From NCBI GenBank assembly GCA_945643635.1, contig CALZFC010000065.1, positions 1,826,501 through 1,890,500 on the forward strand: a stretch of 64,000 nt of DNA, read 5' to 3'. A model generated the notes under the pieces. It searched no databases. It saw only the letters and a list, made by a program, of their open reading frames with translations, and was not told where the DNA came from. This document shows, piece by piece, positions 33,889 to 44,169 of this stretch (its first letter is position 1; each line of letters starts with the position of its first letter). A program made the translations under genes and the position numbers. This stretch comes from Allodiplogaster sudhausi. Its lineage: Eukaryota; Nematoda; Chromadorea; Rhabditida; Diplogasteridae.

Positions 33889-34719
33889 TTCCCGCGACGT
33901 CAAGCAAACAAAAGTGAATTATAACCCATTTCTCCTCTACCGAATGAATGCATCATTTCTCTTTCTCTCCTATATTTGACCAAAGGGAGGATTCCGGGAT
34001 GTATCTGTGTCTTTTCAATATAAGGAGCAGTCCAGCATTTACCTTGCCGTATCTGCCCATTCTTTTCTTGATGTTTTAATTATGTATGTCGACTGTAGGC
34101 TGCTTAAAGGAGCTGTCCATGGAGATTACAATGTTGCTGTATTTTTGATAATACTATCCAGTCCTGCTAAAAACATCGATAGGAAAAGTAAGAATGCGTA
34201 CTGAAGGGCCCATGAGGAGAAAACCCACATTTTCCTATCGCTGTACTGTAGAATTTAGGGAGTGAAAACCGCCAAAACTTTTTGCAATACCATGCGGGAA
34301 ATCAAACGTTAATTCTAAACAAGCGGGTTCTAAACTCCATGTATAGCTCCTTTAATTGCCCAAGGTTGAGCCTGATAAAGCTGAGAAACTGTACGGTGTT
34401 GCGTCATCTTCCTCCACACCGATCGTTCTGCACTCTTCCCCAGATGGCATCTTCTAAAATGGTGACGACAAAAGAGGAAAAGTCAGTTCGTCATATGTTT
34501 TAGGAATGGTGTATAATACAAAAATAGTATCTGCATCTTCATGGCAATAAATCATTACAAGTGAAAATGTTATAACAAATAAAATAAGAAAAGACATTGC
34601 AATATTACAAAAGTCTTTTATGGGTAAGCGAATGAACAATTGCGAAGGGCCGCAGTAATTAGAAATCTTAAGTAATTGTTTAGCGATCGCGCTCCATTAA
34701 TGCAGTTTTCTTTTCTTAG
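33889..34719. other. No gene seen
   Basis: No supported exon, RNA gene or repeat. Confidence 0.4.
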
Positions 34720-35640
34720 GTTGTTGGGCAGTCTTTACCCCAAGGCAGCATGAAATGGACGCTTTGGAAGCCATGCCGGGTCTCGTTCGATAGATCAAAA
34801 ACTGAAAAAAAAACATATTAAAGAACTCATTTTAGAGACATCTCTGTATATTTATTTATATTTATTAAATTTACTAATGCATTTGTTCTAAAGGAGGAAA
34901 AGTCAATCGAAGAGAATGAAGTCGCTGTGAAAGCGGATGAGCCCACGATCGATGAAAAGAAGAAAGATGAATGAATGAGCCGGAAAGTGAGACTGTCAGT
35001 TCGCCAAGTCAGCCCGCTGAGATGGAGAACAGGGATGTAGAACAAAAAACTCCCTGACCAAAAAATTTTTTGGGCCAAAAAAAACCAAAAAAACGGTTTT
35101 TTAGGACAAAAAAAAGAAGAAATTTTTTGTACAAAAAACAAAAAATAACAAAAAAAACCAAAAAAAGTTGCATTAATCGTAATTTCAGAAGAGAAGATTG
35201 GTTAATTTCTTGATCTACAACACCCATAACACAATAAAGGTCGTATAACAAATTCGGAAATGACAATTATACTAAAAAGTGATATAACTAGTTAAGAAAT
35301 TAGAACCCTCTAATCTAAAAATTTTGCTGGAGAAGAGACATCCGGAAGATTTCGAGTAAAAAGTTTTTTGTTTTTTTGGGCCGACCCCAAACAAAAAAAC
35401 AAACAAAAAAGTTTTTTGTTAAAACCCCAAAAAAAACCAAAAAAACAAAAAACAAAAAACTGCAACCCTGATGGAGAACGCCGCGGCGATGAATCGCATA
35501 TCGCATAAGCGAATCGCATACGGAAAGTGCCGAGAACACTGTCGAAGATTTCCTCAGTTTCTTGAATATTTTGAAAAAAATAAAGCATAATGAAGAAATT
35601 TTTGGCGATGACGAACTCAAATCGATCGCTCCAGAATAAA
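34720..35640 (+). pseudogene. G9: GFRP-like gene remnant
   Basis: Only the third GFRP-type exon (34720-34779, VVGQSLPQGSMKWTLWKPCR) and the start of the acidic exon (from 34894, EEKSIEENEVAVKADEPTID) remain, and the frame stops at 34972-34974. Exons 1 and 2 are absent. Further on, homology to the G4 linker (ATGGAGAACGCCGCGGCGAT...) is split by a hAT-like MITE at 35030-35470. Confidence 0.68.
35022..35478. mobile_element. hAT-like MITE with 8-bp duplication
   Basis: The 441-bp element (35030-35470) starts CAGGGATGTAG and ends CTGCAACCCTG (inverted, with mismatches). ATGGAGAA is duplicated on both sides (35022-35029, 35471-35478). Inside, the plus strand is almost entirely runs of A broken by C and G. 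CAGGG termini with 8-bp TSDs are the usual signature of hAT elements. Confidence 0.8.
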
Positions 35641-36176
35641 AGATAGTTCCGATATTATTTCATAATTTAGTTATTATCAAGTTTGATGGAGATCACTCGG
35701 TTAGTCTTCCCTCACTCACCTAAAAAAGTATTCAGAAAATATAATACCGCTCGCGTGACGCTTTGATCATGGACGATACAGAAGAAGTAATTATCTCCCT
35801 TTTTCATTTTCCTCCTCATTTACTCGAAGAATAAGGAATCCCAAACTGTGTAAAGGTTTACAGCCGAAAATTATTCCTATTCATTATATTGAAACAATAT
35901 CTTAATTAAAAAGGAGCTTAAAATCAAGAATAAATTAACGAACAGTTTTTCTGCTAGATTGTAAATTGCAACGCTGTGAGTGAAAGTGAGATGTTGTGAA
36001 TGATCTCGAAAATATCTGCGAATTTGCTTTAAAAGAGAAGTACCTCCAAAAATTTTCTGCATGCTGAAATTGTCACCCCTTATAATCTCTCGTTCTCATG
36101 CTCTTCACGGCTGCTTTCTGCAGCCTGAAGGTAAAAGAAGTCCACTCATGCAGATTTGCTCCTAATTATATTCAAA
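35641..36176. other. No gene seen
   Basis: AT-rich, no supported exon. Confidence 0.4.
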
Positions 36177-36265
36177 GCAGCAGTCATGGCCCCCCCATCA
36201 CTTGAGTTAGCACTTAATGACGGAAAGAAAGCGTATCGCGCAGGATGAGGTCAATGCCAATATAC
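36177..36265 (+). promoter_or_regulatory. GFRP-family upstream module (G6)
   Basis: Reads AGCAGTCATGGCCCCCCCAT and ATCACTTGAGTTAGCACTTA, then GCGCAGGATGAGGTCAATGC. Same order and spacing as before G4, G7 and G8. Confidence 0.5.
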
Positions 36266-36398
36266 TAAGCTTACTATTCAGTGCATTGTTTCTCACCTCT
36301 TCCTGTATTTCTTTTCTCCAGCATTTGCAACAGCATTTAGCTTGTTCTTCTTTCGCGCTTTGCGATAGTAATAAAGGTTTCAAGTGTTGCAGAGAAAC

Positions 36399-39003
36399 AT
36401 GACTTATATCTTCGTATCTGCCGAACACCTCGAAACGGGCTACTATCCTCAACCTACAGTGTACGGCAAAAACATTGATGACGATCTGCTAAACAAGCTT
36501 AAGGTTTTTTCTTCGTCAATTAACCCTTTCTTTATATTTGTAAATTGCACAACTATGTATTATACGGCCTTACTACTAAACTTTTAAGTTGTTACCGCAT
36601 ACAACAAGGTAAATTTAACTTTTTTTTTCATCCAACAAACGGTGTAACAGTGTGCGTTACTCTTTGCTATCATAACTTTCTCTGTTTCAAGGTGGGTCTC
36701 GGGTGGAATCCTTCGCAGGGAATCAACGTTTATAACATCTCGGTGTGCGACATCTTCGATATTCTCGACAAAAGCGGCTATGAGGTAGCCATTTTTCGGT
36801 ACAAGTCTATAGTCATTAATAAAGGAGGACGATTATGGTACAATTGGCGTCAGTGCGAATGACGCTATTTACCTTTGGTCTGGGCATTTAATACTATTTT
36901 TCCTGCTTTGCTACAAACATTCCCCTGGGATTTCAATTTTTTTGTGTAGTAGACCCTAAGAAATTTTTATTGTTCCCTGCTCGTCGAGCTGAACCGATCA
37001 ACAAAACGATTAGATCTCTGTGAACTCTAATTTAAATGCAATATACATACTTTGTAGTTCGTTTGACCGGATAAATTTTACGATTTCAGTTTACTGATAT
37101 TAACTTAACTTACTTTGAAAATTCGTCTATTACTTATTAGTATAAAATTTGCTTGTCTTCGTTTTTATTCGAGCAGTAGAAAATATATATGTACCTCTAT
37201 TCTCAATTTGAAATGTCATGTACATAATTTTTTCATTTAAAGACTTCTTTTAATATAATTTTCTTTTCTGAGGTTGTTGGTCAGACAACGAAGCCGGAAA
37301 AGGAGGGTACTAAAGACCAGTTTCATGTGACGCTCTGGAAGCTTTGGAAGCCATGCCAGGTTCAGTCCGATGGATAGTAAACTACAGCAATAACGAATTC
37401 TAAGAACTCATTTATAAGATAGCATTGCTTATTTACTATATTCGCTAATACTATTTATTTAGAAGTACGATACCCCAAGTGAAAAGAAAGAAGACGAGAT
37501 GAAAGCGGATGAGCCCACAATCGATGAACAGAGGAAAGATGACAAGAAGAGAGAACTGCAAAGTGCTGCCGTCGATCCGGCAATTCAGAACGGCGGGGCT
37601 ATGAAAACAGGTGGCAGTGCGGACGATACCGAGAACGTTGTTGAAGATGTCAATGTGGATGGCTTCCTCCAGCCGGATCACTCTCTTACGCAACCGCAGC
37701 CTTTCATTACCACTCCCACTGCTGCTGCTCTTTCTCTCAATCCGCTGATGCCATGCCTATCGAGCTAGAGATTCCCCGTCCTCATGGTGCAGATCTCCAA
37801 CTCCTCTATGAACTATACGCCGAGAAGTGTCACGTATTCTTGTACTATCACGAGCGTCTTGCGAAGCAGATGCAAGCACGTCATCCGCAAGGAGGCAAGG
37901 CGAATGCGGGGGGTCTTGGAGAGGCCCAAATGGGTTCCCTCTCTATGCCCCCGTCCCCATCTGCTCCCTCTTCCATGGTATCTGCTCCACTCAACGGCAG
38001 CTCTACACAACTCACTGCCCCTGTCGTGTCTTCTATCCAACCACAGCAGTCGACGACGAGTAATGAAATCACGGGGTCTGTCCCTGTCAAGGGTGCTCCT
38101 ATGGCCTCATCAGTTGCAGTGGCCGCAGCTTCTCATACATACTCTTCCGAACCCAAGCGTCCATACGAAAATCGTCAAATGGCACAACTGTCTGCCGCCA
38201 CAACACCAGCCGCTTCCAACCACTCTTCCCTTTCTCCCATGTCGTATCCCCATCAAGGGCAGGCCACAGCGTGGAATGGAATCGCAGAGTCTGCGTCCGT
38301 CCGGGGCGCTCCTCTGGCCTCTTCAGCTAAAGTGGCGGAAGCTTCTCATACCTACTATTCCGCTCCCAAGCATCAAATGACACAAGTGATTGACATGCCA
38401 GCACCACTTGCACAGTATGCTACGCAACAGCAGAGCCCTATGCAGCAACAGCAGATTCCTATGCAGCAACAGCAGATTCCTATGCAGCAACAGCAGATTC
38501 CTATGCAGCAACAACAGATTCCTATGCAGCAACAGCAGATTCCTATGCAGCAACATCAGATTCCTATGCAGCAACATCAGATTCCTATGCAGCAACAGCA
38601 GATTCCTATGCATCAACAGCAGATTCACATGCAGCAACATCAGATTCCTATGCAGCAACATCAGATTCCTATGCAGCAACAGCAGATTCCTATGCTGCAA
38701 CATCAGATTCCTATGCAGCAACAGCAGATTCCTATGCTGCAACATCAGATTCCTATGCAGCAACAGCAGATTCCTATGCAGCAACAGCAGATTCACATGC
38801 AGCAACAACAGATTCCTATACGCCACAGCTACTCTCCCTACTTCTGCTCTCTGTGCAGCTACAATAACTACCACTCTTCTATGAACGGACACATCACTCA
38901 ACCTGCTTACTCCACTGGCCATGTCGTCTCCTCTCTCGCTGCTCCAATGCAAGACGTCGCTTCTGTTTCTGCAATCTCCGCGCGACCTTTTCCATTGACT
39001 TGA
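36399..39003 (+). pseudogene. G6: GFRP-like with expanded Gln repeat, frameshifted
   Basis: Exons at 36399-36503, 36692-36784, 37273-37359 and 37463-39003, phase 0. Domain: MTYIFVSAEHLETGYY, VCDIFDILDKSGYE and VVGQTTKPEKE...WKLWKPCQ. The acidic linker (EPTIDEQRKDDKK) runs open until a one-base-type frame change at about 37735-37750. The long tail then continues in another frame: MPIELEIPRPHGADLQ, LLYELYAEKCHVFLYYHER (helical), Ser/Ala/Pro-rich, then about 18 copies of a 7-residue QIPMQQQ repeat, then a Tyr/His-rich end. With the shift, translation stops at 37768, leaving the GFRP-like domain plus linker (about 200 aa). An assembly error in the linker is an alternative. Confidence 0.68.
38436..38816 (+). 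repeat. 21-bp coding minisatellite
   Basis: About 18 tandem units of 21 bases (CAGATTCCTATGCAGCAACA and G) encode QIPMQQQ with QQH, LQH and HQQ variants. The equivalent place in the 56.4-57.1 kb copy has only two or three units. Confidence 0.92.
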
Positions 39004-40375
39004 ACAGAACGTGTTGCTGTTCTTCATTCCTTTTCTCCTTCCTTTCAGACTTTAATGCTAACTTTCTTTAATTTTTTTCTGAATAATTCACTCTAAAATT
39101 TATTAAGAACATAACATCTCATTCTGTGGTTTGCCTTGTTTACATTCGAATTGTACCTGGACTAGTGGAGTTGAGAGAGATTTACCGCTTTGCACTCACA
39201 GTCACCACCTTTTTTATTTCCGATTTGAAAATCAGCTAATACTTTTCTTGTTTGTCCGTTTTGTTATTCACGTTTTTAAAGTGATTACATTTTTATCACA
39301 ATCAGTTGAATAAAAATTATTTAATGCAAAAAGTCTAATTGAATATTACTGTATTGCGGGAAAAAATTATTTGAATTGATGTAGAGCCAGATTGGCACTA
39401 AATAAAAGAAATATTATGTTAATAAATAGCTTTAGTCCAAATAAATAGTTTTCTTCACTTTTATAGTTAGACCATAAAGTACATAGTTTATGGTGAAATT
39501 TTTCAAGTACGACGGACCTTTTTCTGTCGCTCCTGAATTGAAGATAATTTCGATTTTATTTTAATCTTTTAGTGTAATAAAGGTCGATTTGCGATATGTC
39601 GTTTGATTATTTCATTCGGAAAGTCTACACTCTTATTCTGAATTGCGAGTTTTGTTTCCGTATCATTGACGAGCGGGATTTCCTAAGTGTATTCAAAGTA
39701 GGAGTCACGAGGTCCGTGCCCCTTCATCACATGAATTAGCACTTAGTTATATCAATCGCTCAGGATGAGGTCAGTGCCAATTGGAACGTCATCCTGAGGG
39801 GATGATGCCGACTAGTGCTATTTTACTGAGTTCACGATTGGTTTGGTTATGGAAAGATGATTCCTCTCCACCCACAAGCATGGCAAACTTTCTGACAGAA
39901 CCTCTTTAAGATTAAGATTAAGACAAAACAAAAAGGAACAGAGAACTGTGTACAATTTTCTATCCACTGATATGTCATGTGTTCAATAAAAGCTTGCAAA
40001 CGAACTGTAGAATTCGCTGCATTACTCTTCGATGAACATTTGGAGATTATATCGAGGAGCAAGAAAGGAGAACAGACAAATGAAGTATATGCATATACGC
40101 ACCTGATTACATTGAATTAAAGGAGGAGCAAGCTGTTCTGTCAAGTTTAAGAAGATGCAAGTAATGACAGTGCTCTGCATAGGTCGTTTCAGTGTCATCG
40201 CGTTAAAAATTGTTCAATTTCTTCTGTATATTTACGGTTAACAAACATGTTCCAATCCCACCATTTATATGCAGAAGGGAAAGTGAATTCGAGAGGGAAG
40301 AAAAGGGGAGTTGGCAGGACTTGGAGGACTTCACACTTCTTTCTTTTCCTCCTTGGCTCCCTTCTTTACATTCTC
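39004..40375. other. Duplicated 3' flank and orphan upstream module
   Basis: 39004-40375 matches 57113-58570 closely. It includes an orphan copy of the GFRP upstream module (39705-39780), an AAGATTAAGATTAAG block and the MDKSSEKK 3' flank. No intact gene lies between G6 and MDKSSEKK copy B. Confidence 0.6.
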
Positions 40376-41071
40376 CTACTCTTTCGTCCGCTCCTCCGAG
40401 TCCTTCATCGTCTCATTGTCCTTCTTCAAGTTCTTTTCGTCTTTGCCCTGCAATTTGGTAAATTTTTAAGTTTCTTATTCAAACGAAAAGAAAGATCCAA
40501 ATTCAAACCTTGATTCCATCGAGGATTGTGGCAAGCGAATGAATTTGGTAGGGGGCTCCACCGGGATCCTTAAACAAACAAGATTAGAATGCGATACTAT
40601 ACAAAAACTTCATAATCATTTATTTTATTTAAAAGTACATAGGTATTTATTTTTCCATAAAGGAATCAAAAATGCCAATGATCTCTGCACCGAGGAGAAA
40701 TTCAATGTGCGCTGATTGGAACATATCGGCCGTTTTGAATGAACATGAACAGATATTTTCAACATAGATGATCGTTCAAATGAGTTCTCTTACAGCGTCC
40801 TTCTCACGCAGCTCCGCATTTTCGTCCTTGGGTGATTTCTTCTCAGCCTGAGTATTGTACTTTATTCCATTAATATAAGCTCAACGAAAGGAAAAATTCC
40901 AAATTCAAACCATGCTTCCATCGAAGACTGAGGAAAGTGAGTAAATTTGGTACGGGGCTCCTAAGGTATCCTTAAATACGCGAAATTGGAGCGAAATAAT
41001 TAGCATAAGATTTAATATCGAGTCCAATTTCAATATAACAGAACCTTCTTCTTCTCCGACGACTTGTCCAT
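40376..41071 (-). CDS. MDKSSEKK family copy B
   Basis: Five phase-0 exons: 41045-41071, 40911-40970, 40794-40847, 40509-40568 and 40376-40447, 90 aa. Exon 1 is MDKSSEKKK. Exon 2 is DTLGAPYQIYSLSSVFDGSM, exon 3 AEKKSPKDENAELREKDA, exon 4 DPGGAPYQIHSLATILDGIK, and exon 5 a longer charged tail (KNLKKDNETMKDSEERTKE). All splice sites look normal, so this is the best preserved long form. A TATA box lies about 75 bases upstream (41145-41152 on the minus strand). It faces away from the MGAFVIF gene at 41349, with about 277 bases between the two ATGs. No membrane or signal segment; function unknown. Confidence 0.75.
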
Positions 41072-41144
41072 GGATGGAGTTGTAGAGGCGGCGCGAGGCG
41101 GAGAAAACAGATCGGAATGAGTGAGCTAGGAACAGCGAAGCCCT

Positions 41145-41274
41145 TTTATACTTTTTTTGAGGGGTAAAAATTTGTATAATACAATATTCATCTACATTTA
41201 AGAACCAAGAATATTGCACGTACATATTATGATCATTTTCTTAAAAGTAAAGGGCATACGAACAGCTATAAAAG
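41145..41274. promoter_or_regulatory. Divergent promoter, two TATA boxes
   Basis: A minus-strand TATAAAAG at about 41145-41152 serves MDKSSEKK copy B. A plus-strand TATAAAAG at 41267-41274 serves MGAFVIF. The whole interval is duplicated at about 61472-61634, where the leftward TATA box is changed to TATGAAAG. Confidence 0.65.
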
Positions 41275-41348
41275 CGACTTTTTCGCCATCTCAAATCATT
41301 ATCCCTTTTTTACTCGCCACTCCGCCTCCTTCTTCTCTTCTCTCCGCG

Positions 41349-41575
41349 ATGGGCGCCTTCGTCATCTTCCTCCTTCTCGTCCTTGTCGGTGGCGGAGTCG
41401 CCTACAAGGTTTGTTTTCTCCTGGCCCACCCTATGTTTCTCTAAAATCTCTTTCATATTTGCACAAAATATAATTGAAAAATTTACAGCTGGGCCTCGTG
41501 GACGAGTATCTGCCGAAGATCCAGGCGGCACTGAACGGCGGACAGCCCCAGGCAGCCCCCGCTGCTGCCCAGTAG
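41349..41575 (+). CDS. 48-aa membrane micropeptide (MGAFVIF type)
   Basis: Two exons, 41349-41408 and 41489-41575, phase 0. Exon 1 encodes MGAFVIFLLLVLVGGGVAYK, a single hydrophobic helix with a GGG motif. Exon 2 encodes LGLVDEYLPKIQAALNGG, then a short Pro/Ala/Gln tail (QPQAAPAAAQ). The sequence suits a signal-anchor membrane peptide with a short amphipathic helix; cleavage to a secreted peptide is less likely because no small-residue cleavage site is obvious. An intact paralog lies at 61703, with broken ones at 2285, 27067, 42113 and 62440. I do not recognise a family. Confidence 0.78.
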
Positions 41576-42112
41576 AGGAGAGAAGGGGCACCCTTCCCTT
41601 TCCTTCCTGTTCTCTCTCCTCGACTCGTAACCCTGATAAACCTTTCCAGCCGATTGTTATGTTTGATAATACCAGGTTGAATGGAAATAGTGAAAGAATT
41701 TAAACAATGGATTTAAGCAGAACTTGTTACTTATCTTCTCTACCAAATTACTGTGCCTCTTTAGCGGAAGAATCCAATTGCAAAGCATCGAAATATTTCC
41801 ATAACGTTTTAAAGAACAATAATTCAAGAAAAATGAACCATTCGACATCTCCGAAAAACGATGATGAAATTGACAACATTTTAATCCCATTTGCGTAATC
41901 ATTGAATTGGTGACTTAGAATCTTCAGTTTATTTCAATTGCCTAAATTCAAATGTTTAATTAGTTGAATACATATGTTAATTAGAAAGTAAAGAGGTTAC
42001 ACGTAATATTCCAATTTCTTGAGTCAAATGAGAAAATAAATGGTATGAAAGAAGCTTCTCAAAACATTATTTCCCCTTATACTCGCCACTCCTCCTCCAT
42101 CCTCGATCTACG

Positions 42113-42336
42113 ATAGTCGCCTTCGTCATCTTCCTCATTCTTGTCCTCGTCGGTTGCCGAGTCGCCAACAAGGCTTCTTTTCCCAAACTCATCAAGTTCT
42201 TCTCTATCTGTATATACATATATATCACAAGAATAATAGAAATATTTACAGCTGGGCCTGGTGGACGAGTACCTGGCAAAGATCCAGGCGGCGCTGAACG
42301 GCAGCCCCAGGCAGCTCCCACTTCGGCCCAGTATAG
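42113..42336 (+). pseudogene. MGAFVIF peptide pseudogene
   Basis: The start codon is ATA, the donor is GC (AAGGCTTC), and exon 2 loses frame after AALNG through a small deletion. The hydrophobic core (VAFVIFLILVLVG) is still readable. Confidence 0.72.
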
Positions 42337-42772
42337 GAGGGCAAAGGAAGGGCCAGCACACTGTTTTCCACTCCCCTTTCATCTCCCCCTTCCTCACCGA
42401 AATGATAAAACAATTTTCAAAGATCTAATTCTCAGCAGACAATGACCACTGTTAAGTAAATTGCAAAGGTATATCAAGTCTAAAATGTTGTGCCTCATTC
42501 TAATCTCTCGGTTTCTCATGCTCTTTTTAATAGTGGGTAATCGAAGGTATATATTTTTCTGCTCAATTTGCGTCCTCCTTTAAGTGCTCATCTTCGCGTG
42601 CTTCTTCCCTGTTTTAATTTGTTGGCAATTGCCTGGGAAAAGATATGGCGATGGTGTTTTTGTCTACGTGGTTGAAAAGTAGCGACCCTGCCTCCTTTTA
42701 TTCTATTGCTGATTTCAATAAAGGTCTCATAGCCACATCTCATTATTAGCGACTAATTATGTTCAATATAGC

Positions 42773-42862
42773 AGATACTTCGTCAGGGCGCCTCATCACT
42801 CAAATTAGCAGTTAAGAGAACCAAAAAGCGTATCACGCTGGATGAGGTCAACGCCAGTTTGC
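42773..42862 (+). promoter_or_regulatory. GFRP-family upstream module (G7)
   Basis: ACTTCGTCAGGGCGCCTCAT, then ATTAGCAGTTAAG, then GTATCACGCTGGATGAGGTC, about 190 bases before the G7 ATG. Identical in place and nearly in sequence before G8 (63087-63170). Confidence 0.55.
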
Positions 42863-43727
42863 TAATCTTGCTCTTCATTGCATAGTTTCTCTCCGTTAGC
42901 TTCTTTTTTTTCTCTCGAGCTCTTGCAATATCGCTTCACTGTGTTCTTCTTGCTTACTTTGCGTGGTAATAAAGGCTAGAAGTGTTGCACAAAAACATGC
43001 AATACATCTTTGTGACTGCTCAACGCTACTCAGGCAGCTTTATGAGGCTCCCTACTGTGTACGGCAAAAACTTAGACTTCGGCCTGTATACCGAGCTCGA
43101 GGTTTCTTCATCAACAAATAAACTTTCATTAATATTTGTATATAAATCATACATTGAACCTCTAAAAATTTTCATTCAACCAGTAGACGAAGTAACATTT
43201 TGTGTTTCTCTTTTAAATCGTAATTACCGTTGTTTCAAGCTGCATGACCCGAATTCTGATCCTCGCGACGGACTCACAACGGACCTCGATGTGTGCTACA
43301 TTTTCGATATTCTCGACAAGCGAGGCTATCAGGTAGACATCTTTTAGGGATAAGCCATTAATCGTTCTTAAACTCTTCTAGAGATGCATATTTCCTTGTT
43401 CAATGTATGTTTCTTTTCTTAGGTTGTTGGGCAGACAACGGAGCCGGTAGGCGAGTATGGAGATGAGATTCGCATTTTCTGGACGCTTTGGAAGCAATAC
43501 CAGGTTTCAGTTAATAAAGAAGATGATGTTTGTTTATTAAATTAATTAACGCTATTGATTTAGAAGGAGGAATCGCCAAGCGAAATGGATAGCGAGATTA
43601 TCGAGGTAAACTTATAGTAATAAAAATAGTCAAGCATTTTTATACAGGAAAATGAATTCATTCTTGCGTAAAATTACAATAATGTTCTTTAAAACATGAT
43701 GTGGGCATTGTAACGGTGCGTGAAAAT

Positions 43728-43963
43728 TGTAAGAAGCCAGGCCGCCTAAAGCCTGACTCCTCATCTAGATCTATCAATGTGTAATTACCGACCTGATAAT
43801 ATGAATCCTGGCTTGCGGTCGGTGCTCGAACCAGCCTCCCTGCAGTCGTGCAGAGCCCCTCTCTGGCGCGCTCTCTCCCGAGGGGGCGGAGCGTAGAGAG
43901 GGAGAGAGAGTGTGCGGCCGTTAGGCGGCCGAGAGAGTGTATGTGGGTGCGCGGGTTTCAACA
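43728..43963 (-). repeat. 3' LTR
   Basis: 236 bp, TGTAAGAAGCC...GGGTTTCAACA as read on the plus strand. It is adjacent to a purine-rich tract on the minus strand (GAAAGGGGGCA, from about 43964-43974) that fits a polypurine tract. Confidence 0.93.
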
Positions 43964-44169
43964 TGCCCCCTTTCGGAAGCTTGTCGATCCCCTGGTCGAC
44001 GGTCGAAACGACGCGACTTTGCGTTTCGGTAACTCCGTGACTGATGTTGTGGTTAAATATGCGGTTATGGTGTGGGGAGTATATGCTTATGTACATGAGA
44101 GACCGGCCGAGCAGTTTGGATGGTGTTAGGTTTTTTTTTTTTCTGCTCAGCTCGGCTCTTTCGTCTGCC

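Noticed and set aside
33373..33903. 176-codon minus-strand frame
   Set aside because: Most of it crosses the E2 arm and boundary; only the first 49 codons in another frame look coding.
35310..35620. Phe-rich minus-strand frames
   Set aside because: They come from the A-run interior of the hAT-like MITE.
38436..38816. CRISPR-like regular repeat
   Set aside because: Direct 21-base units without spacers, in a coding frame of a eukaryotic gene; a minisatellite.
38323..39027. 234-codon minus-strand Leu/His repeat frame
   Set aside because: Antisense shadow of the QIPMQQQ minisatellite in G6.
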